Source of the DNA: Apostichopus japonicus
Lineage: Eukaryota > Echinodermata > Holothuroidea > Aspidochirotida > Stichopodidae
Length of the DNA: 64,000 nt
NCBI RefSeq assembly: GCF_037975245.1
Contig: NC_092575.1
Coordinates: forward strand, 27,689,841-27,753,840
Direction: 5' to 3'
The notes beneath the pieces are model-generated. The model was not told the DNA's origin. It did not search any database and was given only the letters and a program-made list of their open reading frames with translations. Positions within the stretch are counted from its first letter, which is position 1, and each line of letters opens with the position of its first letter. The translations under genes and the position numbers were made by a program. Shown here one piece after another: positions 48,101 to 60,100 of the stretch.

Positions 48101-51100
48101 ATTCTTTCTTGGGCAATAGGTGCAAAGAATCTGATGTAAATAAATGTTAAATATTTCTGCACTTTCTTCTCAACACATCCCCTTTACATACGCTAAGAAC
48201 CGATTATAATGAAATGCAGAAACATGCCAGTTCTGATATTTCCTGCAAATTTATAGGCATTTCCGTCAGGAAAGTCACCGCTTTCCACTAACAACGTATC
48301 GCTGTTCAATCCTAAACATCATCACCTGACTGGTACAAACCAATCTACACCACCTCGTTACGTGTAACCAAGCTAACTCCTGTTTGTTTATCTCTTAATC
48401 TGAATAAACTCTTTCAACACTTTTTTCTTTGTTTTTACCTCCTCGTCATTCTTGGGCGTAGCTAAGCTGAGATTTGAGCCCAGAAGGCAATTCAAGAAGT
48501 GGCTGACAGCAGTTGCTAGGTTTATCATTCCAACATTTTGCATGTAAGTCTTAAAGATATGCTTAGCAGATCGAATTATCATCTCAGTCACAGCCAATCT
48601 CTGAAAAGACAAAAAGTTGTTATGGTCAGCTTTCTTGATTAAAAGTGAAGTTGATGATCTGTGGATCAAGTAAGACGGTGTAAAGGTGAGTGGTGAGGGA
48701 TGGGATAAAGGTGGAAAGGGCAGGGGGGGGGGGGGAAGATGACGAACAAGGAGTTAATGTTACCAACTTGACCTATATTGTTTGAAATATATAAGTAGAT
48801 GAAAGAAAAATGAATGAAAGAGACTCACAAAAAGGTAACATAGTTGTGGAAGTTTGGCTACCATCCCAGCCAGGACACCAAGGTAACGCGCATTGATCCC
48901 TCTATGAAAAACAAAGACAAATGTAAATACAGAAACTGAATTATCAGAACAAGAAAGGGATGCACATGGACACAGCTAACATAACTTATCAATTTCAGAT
49001 GTGATTTATAGGCAGGAATTACACACAGCAGCCTGTAATCTCTTATAGATTAAACTTGATTCTTTTTAAACAACTATAGGAATATATCACATATATGCAA
49101 ATAGTGTCCTATGTAATGAATAGGCCACACCTCCTTGCATAGGTTTATGTAACAAGTAAAGATAAAAGAGCTCACAACTAGTACTGTATAAACATAACAA
49201 ATTCAGTGACTACTACGGCTGTGAAAGATAATCATGTTCATTTACCTTTGGTGGAGCATTTCAATGAGAGTCTGTCCGTTCAGGGGAGCAATTTGGTGTT
49301 CCAGGCATTCTCTTATCTGAATGAAGTGAGAGCACATTCTTTATTTATGCAAAAATCAGGCCTCAGAATAAACTTGATCCAGAATGAAGAAGGGAAGGCA
49401 AATATTTCCAGAACATTTATGAAAAGGATTATTTCCACAAGGCCAAACCCTTGATACCATTGCTCTTGAACCAAAGGAATACTTTTGTAATGAATTATTT
49501 ACTACACAAGAGGGTCAGATGGTTACTTGTGAGGAAGACAATTTCAGACTCTTAAAGATAACAAGGTGAAAAGCTACAAGAAAACCTTGGGTGAAATGAA
49601 GGCAGTAGACCAAAGTGGCAGCTCACTAGGTCAGGGCTGTGGTAAACTGGAACCAGATCATTCCAGATAAGGCAGAGCATGAGTGCTGAGGTAATAGGTA
49701 AGTAAGGAATTTTACGGTTTCCATATTCTATGGACCAACCAATATTCCAGGGATGTCATCACTATCATATATCTAGTAATATGCGTGAGCACCTTAATGA
49801 TGGACAGTCCCTACAAATGCAAATATTTTGCTCAGTGAATATTTTTTCTTAACATGGGTTTTCTGAGCCATGGAAGTCAGTAAGATATTCTCATCATTGC
49901 AAAAGAATAGAGACTGCCCTCACATAATATCCATGATGATGATTGATAGGTGAAACCCACTTATAGGTGGTACAAAAAACCCACTAGAAGTGGGAATCCA
50001 CTCCACCTCCCCACCACCTTACAAACTGACCCTATAAATTGATCAACATGATCAAAGATAAATGATAATGATTGATAGGTGAAAACCACTTATAAGTGGT
50101 ACAAGAAGCCCACTAGAAGGGGGAATCCACCCCCTCCCCACTCCCTCTTCCAAACTGACCCTATCAATTGATCATTATGATCAAAGATACACAGTTCATA
50201 TTTCATGCATGCATTACCCCCTAACTTTGCAAAGTATCATGCAACAAGTCACACAAACATGTATTTATTTATCAATATTATCACTGACTAATGAATTATA
50301 TTTGACATTACAATTTTTCTATGCATACTACTTGTACAGATTAAACTTACAAAGAGAGGTATCTGTGTTGTGAGTAAGAACTTGGCAGCTTCTCTTATCA
50401 GATTCTTCTGTTTCTCAAAATATTCCTTCTGTGGATGAAAGAGTAAGTAAATTATGAATAATAAATGCATCTCATATGAAGCTTCCAAGAAAACTTAAAT
50501 AAGCTTTGAAACATCAGCAGAAATAAATACCAACCAGAGTTCATCATCAATGATGTGTTTGACATGACTCTTCCATTATGACACTTGTCAAGCATTGTTG
50601 CCTAATTAGGACTTTAAATGTCAACCTTTCAATTTATTAACAACCATTATTAATTGGGGGGGGGAGGTGTGCAAGGGGCTAGACAGAAGGGGTTAGGTGG
50701 ATAGGTATGGACACAGACATACACAAGTTGCTATTTCTTTGCCTACTAGTGTTGTAGGAGTTGTGACCTAACTAAAGTCAAATAACTGGGGAGCTAGTGC
50801 TTGAATCAAGGGAATGGTTACTTACATCATGGATGGCGTGAGTTACTCCTTCTGCGTAGATGTCTGGATTGAATCTCATATCAAATTCCTTATCACTCAA
50901 TGAACCAGCAGCAAGAGCAGCAGTGGCTATGACTTCCTTGTGGTTTGCATCAACTAAAAGGTTTCAGGAATCAGCAATGAGAATGTGAGTTTGCTAAACT
51001 TGCAAATGATAAACTGATCTAGCTTTTCATAATCTAGCAGTGAATTTCTGATGGTTATTTCAAGTGCTTGTGATTTAAAATACAACTGGATATTTTCTTT

Positions 51101-54100
51101 TGCTCAGAGATAAAAGTTTCATAACATGGTTTCTTTCTGAGCCATGGAAGTCATTAATTTGTCTCATCATTGCAAAAGACAAAAAAATAAAAAATAATTA
51201 CTGAAGTATTTTATGCAAATTCAGAAATGACTCACCCCCCCACCCCACAGGTTACCAAGAAATAAGCCATGTCATTAATAATCTTTGAAACTGGATTCCT
51301 CTAATATTTGATGAAGAATCAGTAGTGAAAGAAAACATCCCAGTAATCAGGCAAAAGGTCATTCCATTAACAAACTTTTCTTAAAATTGAAAACATTGGG
51401 GTTGATTTTCAACAAATAATGCAAGCAGTCTGTCACTTTCTTCTACAATGAAGAACGAGAATCCTTCCATCGCACTTACATGTTTCTTTGGCCGGTAGAG
51501 ATATCAGAGCTTTGGCAGCTTCTTGGGTGACATTATTAACATTCCCAGTGACCTCTTGACTGGATGTCTCTGCCAATTCCTTCAACACTGGACATTTTTG
51601 CTCTTCCTCTGACATTAACCTCTCAAGCCCGTTGGTCTGCAGTGATTCTATCGCTGTATTTTCCGTATTTGAATTACTCTCCATCGTTTCCTTGGTAACA
51701 TCCACATGGTCTTCCTTGACACTGTTCTCTTTCGAGTCTTTATTTTCCTCAAAACCAGAGTCCGTTCTCTCTGCTGTGTCCTTCTTCTCGTTAGATTCCT
51801 TTGAAGTTTCCGCAACCTCTTCCAGTTTCTCGGCCACTTTGGTTCCCTCATCTACTGGTTCCTCGATCATCTCCATCTTGGAGATGTCTGATGGTTCTTC
51901 TTTCTTTGATTGGTCATCTTGTTTGGTGTTGCTCTGCTTCTGCATCAGCATAAAAGCTGCATGACGGATGAATGTGGTGTACCTGTTCCTAAAGATACAA
52001 CAACACACACAAAACTGTATCAACATTCTCATATAGATTACACAGTTACATATCAAAAAAGATACTACACATCACAGGTTCTTCAGAGAAGGCTATAAAC
52101 AGCAAATACCCAAAAAGAGAAAAATTCCTCCCCCATACCACACATCACACACTTCAACCCGTTCCTCAACCCTACACCTCCCATTGCACCCTCTGTACAC
52201 CTCATGTGCACCTTCCCTGCATTAGACTACATTTGAACATGATATGTTTCAGCAGAACTAACAATAATAATAAAAGAGTTAAGAATTTATGAAGCATATC
52301 AGTATATTGTAGTACTAACAATAAAAGAATTATTCATTTATAATGCATATCTGTATATTTGTCTGTTACTTTCTTCACAAAAATTACTTTTAGAAGGCTA
52401 CATATTACTGGCATGAACTTACTCCACAAAGGTTTCAATGAGTTCCGACCTGAGACAGCAGAGTTTATGTCTATGCTGACGGGGGAAAGACAGCTGTTTG
52501 ACTTCTTCAGAGAGCTCCTGTCCCTCAACTACAATCAGGAGGAAAGCAAAAGATTTACATACACAATGTTCACCATGTTCACATTGATCACAATGTTCAC
52601 AATGTTCACCATGTTCACCAATGCAGTTAAACCATTTGTCATTTCCAGTGTATAAATTTAAGAAATTTGAAGTGGTTGTCCCCAGGACAACCAGCTCACC
52701 AATTTTTGGTTGTCCTGCTGAAATTTTGGTCGTCCTGTTAAGCTATAGTAATTTATCTTCAGAAAAAAATACTTGTTTGGGACTCCTAAGAAACCATGAA
52801 TGTTGAGCGATTTCATGTATTCTAGATCAAATTCGGTGTTTATTTTCTAATAATGCTGACTGTAGCAAAGATTGTGTACATTAGTTAGGTACATGATGTT
52901 TTGCTGCAGGGCGTAACGATACAATAACCACGTGGTATGCTGTAGGTGCGTCATAGTACTGGTCTAGTGTTTCAGTTTCAGTAATGTTATTAGCGAAAAA
53001 AAGTTTGCGTCCCAGGGACGCAAGCCCCCGAAAAAGTTTGCGTCCTGTAAAAAAGCTTGCGTGCCGATCGAACATCAATTACGTTTATTGTATGACCTAC
53101 TGTACTATTACTAGTGTAGTATCACTGCCTATACTTTGTGAATGTCATACACAATATTATAGGACAGATGGCTCAGTGTCTTAGCTTCGGTGTTTGACAG
53201 GGGCGGCCCGGCCGACTCCTCCTTTCGCCCACCCTGCCGTTTAAAAAAAATACCCCCAGCCCCCTCCTTCATCCGCCCTTGTACTTCCCTACTCGCCAAC
53301 TCTGTAGTAGCTCCATGCTTTGACCTTGCAGCACTTCCAACAATAGATTTTTACGCAATGTCGATAAAAAAAAATCAAACTTCAATGTTCTAAAATACAG
53401 AAGTAAGTTTACACACGAATGTTGCTCCAAAATAAACTTTTCTGAAGCACGTGGTCAATTGAGCCGCGAAAAAGTTTGCAACAGAAACTACTGTGGTATG
53501 AATGCACATTTCACATTAGCAACTCTTATTGCAGAGAAAAGAAACATTCTGTGAGATAAAATATCCTTTCCGGATCAGATGTAAGCTTCCCACAAAACTC
53601 ATAACATTTTCTGATCAAAACAATGTTTAAAATATAACGTGATAGTCTCAGAAACAATTCAAGTGCATCTTCGTACCAGCAGTGATTGTTGTCAAAATGT
53701 ACGTTACAAATATGAGAAAAGGCCTAACGTTATGATATTTGAGTGCACATATATGATAGCCTTTACCACCAAACTTTGTTATCTCTACACAAGGGAAAGT
53801 AAACGTTGCAAGTAATTGTTGTTAAACAACTTACTTCTTGTTCATTGAGCACTGAAAATGCAAGAATGTTTGCAAACAATCGGTAGGGACTATTAGCCAA
53901 TCAATCACGGGAATCTTGGTAAAGCATCGTCTATTTTTAGCATGAAAATATCTGTAATGAAGTTTTGGTAACCCTGTACCTTGCAGTTGATTGTTATGAT
54001 ATTTTTATTTTCAAACAAATTTAATGATCTGTAGGAGTTGGAGAACTTTTGGTTCTTGTCAGAAGAAGTTGTGGTTTTTTGAAAAGAAACAATGAAAGAT

Positions 54101-57100
54101 GTTCGTTCAAAAATGTGTTTTGTTATGTTTTCCGTTGACCTAGTTGTGAGTGTGTACTTGGTGTTCGTTTCTAAAAAAAAATGTGGTGGATGGGCGGGGT
54201 CTTTGTCCGTGGGGGTAAACCTGAACTCTGATTGGCCTTTGTTGACAAACGGACGGAACAGAAAATACCATGAAGCTTGGTTTGAGTGGTCCATGTCAAT
54301 GTGAGGGCTTGGCCCTCCTACGTATATTATTTATTAGATGAAGGCGGAGTTTGGAATGAGTTTCTTCTTATTTGAAATGTCATTTTAAGTTTTTGGTTTC
54401 ACGCTTGTTTCTGTGTCTTTTTCCGTTTGTTTCACGGAACATTAACCAGCCTTTTTGAAAGTTTTTGGTTGTCCGCCGGGCAACCAGTACTTCACGATTT
54501 GACAAGTTTTGGTTGTCCGGCAGGTAATTTGGTCGTCTCGGACGACCGGACGACCGCTAAATTTACACACTGATTTCAACTAAACCTTGATTCCTCAAGA
54601 CCATAGCAAGTGATACAAAAATGGTTTTAATAATGACACAAAAGTACCAAAGTTTTGAGTCAATTTTGATTATGTATATTCAGTACTAGGTAACATCCTA
54701 TAACAACATGTTAGATCATTTGGCTTCTCTGGTCTCATTTCATTTTAAATAATAAGCAACAATCAAGACGTTGCATAGTAGGTTCTACATCTCGTTCAAT
54801 GCTACCATGAATGTGACTTGGCAACAGAATTTTGAGGATCAAGCAAGGCGCATAAATTCCTCACTCGATAACCTTCATATGGCAAAAATACATCGAGATG
54901 GGGTGTCTTATTTAGATCAACCAAATGTTAAGTGATACTTTTTCAGGGTAGATAATTATAATTGTTGAACACAAGCCTGGATACTATGCAATTCATGTAC
55001 ATAAAGACAAATATTAATGTCAGCAGTCATCCACCCATCTGTGAGAAATGAACTCGCAGAGTGTGTCTTGCTGCACAAGATTATGGAGCAGAATCTCCAT
55101 GTTACAAATCATCATATTTCAATCCCCTTGTCACATACAACTGGGATGATAGATTTGGAAGCAAGAGGACACTGACCCAAGAGAGGTATTATTGGGGCCA
55201 CAGATAAGTTGTTATAAGCTAGGTAGATAGGACAGCATAGGTATTAATTGATAGGTAAGGGAGGAATAAAGTTAATCCCCATGTTGCATATACATTATCT
55301 ACAGTTAGCATATTTAGAAGGCCAACAACCTCCTTTAACAGTCAATTTTTTTTAATAAAGCCCCATAACACTAGCGTCACATGTGATACCTGGTTACAGA
55401 TTCTTGCCAATCAATGTACAACCTTTACACAGTATACGCAAGTCATTAGAAATATTATCACAACATTTATGAGGACAGCCCGATACATTTTGTCAAGGGC
55501 CCCAAATTACCAAGTGTGATATCAAATGTTAAAGGTTAACCAAGAGACATTTAATACATGTGCATGCTCTTATAGATTAGGATACAACAAAACCAACTCT
55601 ACCAAAGAGAGATATTAAAGGTCAGCTAGCAGAGTTGTAAATCCATCTGCCAATTATTGGAAGTGAGAAACATTTTCAATTTTAACATTGTTTATAGAGA
55701 CTGAAATTCTCAATAGATAATGCTGACAACATCAGCGATATCTTAACTGATCTGTCACCTCTTGAAATAACAAAGCTCCGCTCCAAACTTCAAAATTGAT
55801 TACTTATCTCTTAATATCAACAACTAGTAACTAGTTAGTGGTGTATCTTATTCTCTTCATTTCTGTGTATTTTTGTAGTAAGACAGCTAGATAGTTAGAT
55901 TAAAATTGGTTGATGTTGAATGATCGGGCAATGTAAGGAACATCTATAGAATCAATGATACCATACCCAGTACCTTGAAGCTGTACTATGTGTGTTGGGG
56001 TGTTATCTGTTCAATATTTCGATTCACTTATTGTAATATTGGTTCCTTGAAAAATTGATTGATTGATTTGAAGCCAGTTTGGGAAATGGCATCTTAGATA
56101 CACCAAGTTCAAGATTTGCCTGAAAAGTTAGTTTCAATGCTACTTGAAACAGAGAATGACTTACTTGGTAGAAAGTTGACATCTGGAGGAAAGGTTCGAA
56201 GCAGATCCAGAATATAATTCCTGCCGTCGTTGCCCTTAATACCCTGAGAGGAAGCAAAAATATTAAAGAATCAACAGATAATATAGAATTTATGACGCCA
56301 TGGTAAAATTATATGGTAAAAATATTTATATGTTTATATATATTAATATTATAAACTGATCCACTATACAATAATACCAAGGTATAAGCAGAATAATAAT
56401 ATTATAATAATATCTATATATATATAACATAGAATATTAATATTATCAACTGATCCACAATGCACAACAACCATGGTACAAGCAGAATAATATTCCAAGA
56501 TAGGAGCAAAGAAGAGTATAAAATGTTTTCTTTTAATCTCATCTCATGAGCAATGGCAACAAGCTCGGTTGAAGGTAGGCATGAAAAATCCTTTTGAATG
56601 TTAGGTTTCAGAAGAATCCGATAAGAAATGACTGTATTTCTTTTCCATTAATCCCTAACAACAGCCACTTCCCAAAAGTCACCTGGATACAACACATCAC
56701 AAAAACAATAATAATAATAATAATAATAGTTGCCATTCTCTATCTAGGTAATTCATACCATTAAAAATTCACAAATTGAAGTATTTCATCCTTTTTATTC
56801 CTTCAGAATCTTACCTTGCATTCAATGGAGGTATATACTTCCACTTCCTCACTTTTATGATTGATAACTGGATGAGGTAGAATCTTCAAATGTTGAGCTG
56901 TCTTGGATAACTATTTAAAAATAGATAAATAGATAAATAAATAGATAAGAAATGAATAGATAATAAATAGATAATGAATAGACAATAAATATATCAATAA
57001 ATAAATAAAATAGATAAATAAATAAATAAATGAACAAACAAACAAATAAATGAATGATGAATCCATGCATCAATCAATCAAAACATTATAGCTGAATATA

Positions 57101-60100
57101 TTAATATCAATGGTAACATATATAATTAATTTATATTCTTAATAAACAAAAGTTAAGACATTATCAGCTGACTGACACATGATATATACTTGGCAACTTA
57201 ACTTTCACTATTTTGAAATGGCACAAATGAATTCATGACGTGACGTAATTAGCAAGATAATTCTTAATGATGTCATTGGTTTAATTTGCATCTCAAGATC
57301 TATGTTTACTATTTACCAAAACCGTTTTAGGTATGACTCGATTAATCACTACAATTTTCTAATCAAGACCTGTGGCAGAATAGTTATACTTTCTGGAATC
57401 TTTTTAGATAAACATCAATTCTAAAAGAGCTAATCAGTAACCCATCAGAGACCATTGTTGCACAATCTAGCACAATCTTTAAATTTGCATAATTCTCACC
57501 AGTTCTTTGTATTTTTCGCAGCCAACAACGGTCTTGCCAAAATCTATAGATCCGTAGATGACCGATTCTTCTTGCTCCCTCTCCAGGATACCGGGTATGA
57601 TGGACTGAGCTGTGATCCGGTACCCACGGTAGTCTACCACCACGGTACCAAGGGTGTAGAGACCTTCCAAGTCCACATTATTGTAAGCCTTCACTCCTTG
57701 AAGGTCGTTACTCTAAATGAGTTAAAATAGTAATGAGGTTTAAGAAAGACCTTCACGAAGTAGAAAGAAATTTGCCTATTGGAGTACAATAGACTATGAG
57801 AGAGAATTAAATAAGTGGATTTGTGATAGTTTAACAAAGATAAGGTAAAGGTAATGTCTATACATGTGACAATACAAATATAATCCACTTAGTAGAAGGT
57901 ACAGGTTATGTTGATACGTGTGACAATACAAATACAATCCACTAAGTAAAAGGTACAGGTAATGTCAATACGTGTGACAACACAAATACAATCAAATAAG
58001 TAGAAGGTACAGGTAATGTCTATACGTTTGACACTACAAATACAATCAACTAAGTAAAAGGTACAGGTAATGTTGATACGTGTGACAATACAAATGCAAT
58101 CCACTAAGTAGAAGGTACAGGTAATGTCTATACGTGTGACAATACAAATACAATCAACTAAGTAGAAGGTACAGGTAATGTCTATACGTGTGACAATACA
58201 AATGCAATCCACTAAGTAGAAGGTACAGGTAATGTCTATATGTGTGACAATACAAATGCAATCAACTAAGTAGAAGGTACAGGTAATGTCTATACGTGTG
58301 ACAATACAAATGCAATCAACTAAGTAGAAGGTACAGGTAATGTCTATACGTTTGACACTACAAATACAATCAACTAAGTAAAAGGTACAGGTAATGTTGA
58401 TACGTGTGACAATACAAATGCAATCCACTAAGTAGAAGGTACAGGTAATGTCTATACGTGTGACAATACAAATACAATCAACTAAGTAGAAGGTACAGGT
58501 AATGTCGATACGTGTGACAATACAAATACAATCAACTAAGTAGAAGGTACAGGTAATGTCTATACGTGTGACAATACAAATGCAATCCACTAAGTAGAAG
58601 GTACAGGTAATGTCTATACGTGTGACAATACAAATGCAATCAACTAAGTAGAAGGTACAGGTAATGTCTATACGTGTGACAATACAAATGCAATCAACTA
58701 AGTAGAAGGTACAGGTAATGTCTATACGTGTGACAATACAAATACAATCAACTAAGTAGAAGGTACAGGTAATGTTGATACGTGTGACAATACAAATACA
58801 ATCAACTAAGTAGAAGGTACAGGTAATGTCTATACGTGTGACAATACAAATACAATCAACTAAGTAGAAGGTACAGGTAATGTCTATACGTGTAACAATA
58901 CAAATGCAATCAACTAAGTAGAAGGTACAGGTAATGTTGATACGTGTGACAATACAAATGCAATCAACTAAGTAGAAGGTACAGGTAATGTCTATACGTG
59001 TGACAATACAAATGCAATCAACTAAGTACGGATACTTACAGGTGCCACATATGCAGCATAGTCTCCACCAAAATCTTTGTAATGGTCTCGTACATCAAAC
59101 CCAAGGCTAAAGAAAATATTATTCCAGATGAACATTTGCATTCTGTGGAAATAAAAGAATTAAAATTAGCAGTCACCTCTCACATTAGCTGATGGCACAT
59201 TCACTACTGAAATCCACCAAAAAAGAAGGGAAAAAAATGCTTTTCAGCACTCAAAACAGCAAATAACAAATTCTACTGAATTAATTGAATATTAAGGAAT
59301 ACATAAGTTCAATACAATCATGTATGGTGCCTGAAATGATTCTTCATATTTATATCAGACCAACTAAAGCATCTTAACATATATATCACATTACAGAGAA
59401 TTCCCCTGGTACAAGGTATTTTTATGCTCTTGGTATTGCATGGCAGAAAGTATTATGTAATAAACCAGCCGACTGCGAAGTAGTTAACAGAGAAACGCTC
59501 TACTACTCACTTTGTGTCCTCTCCAGGGTTTATTGCCATAACGTTGCCATCTATCACAGCCATTGCACCTCTGGTAGATGCTGCGACAAAATCGCTGTGC
59601 ACCTTGAATACTGCCCTCTCTCTCAAAAGCCGCTCTGGTAAGTTTTTACGCGGCAACTCTCTTGTTGTCTGGAGCTCTTCGTTCCAATCCCTCGTCTATC
59701 GTAGAAATTAAAAAACAGAAAAAAGAAATGATGATGACGACTCATTTGAGTAACAGTAATAATTGATATTTTTTTCATATATTATTTTATTTTCTAATAT
59801 AATTCTTGGAGTGACAAGAATGTTAATCATATCTTCTATTCACCACACAGATGTGTTAGAAATAAAAAGAACACAGGAAAAAATCTTTGAATGGGAGGAG
59901 CCAACTTTTCAACAATACATTTAAATGATGTACATCAGATTGAGTAGCTGGTTTTTAAGACATGAATATTCATTATTTCCCCTTTTTTTTCTAGAGAATA
60001 CAAAATGTGCACAATAATTGCTTGGTACAACATGATGCCTGCATAATGTTGTATTTATTAACAATTATGTAAGATTTCACTATTTACCTGACCAGGTATG

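Noticed and set aside
51632-51964. 110-codon + strand open frame
   Set aside because: Antisense shadow of the low-complexity CLUH linker exon.
53905-54294. 129-codon - strand open frame in the transposon-like insert, possible transposase
   Set aside because: No DDE, RNase H-like or zinc-finger features could be seen, and it is much too short.
57889-58590. 233-codon open frame with an 18-residue repeat on the - strand
   Set aside because: It is the 54-bp intronic satellite; no splice or start context, and the repeat length alone keeps the frame open.
57841-59031. CRISPR-like regular array
   Set aside because: Units are contiguous tandem repeats with no unique spacers, inside an animal intron.
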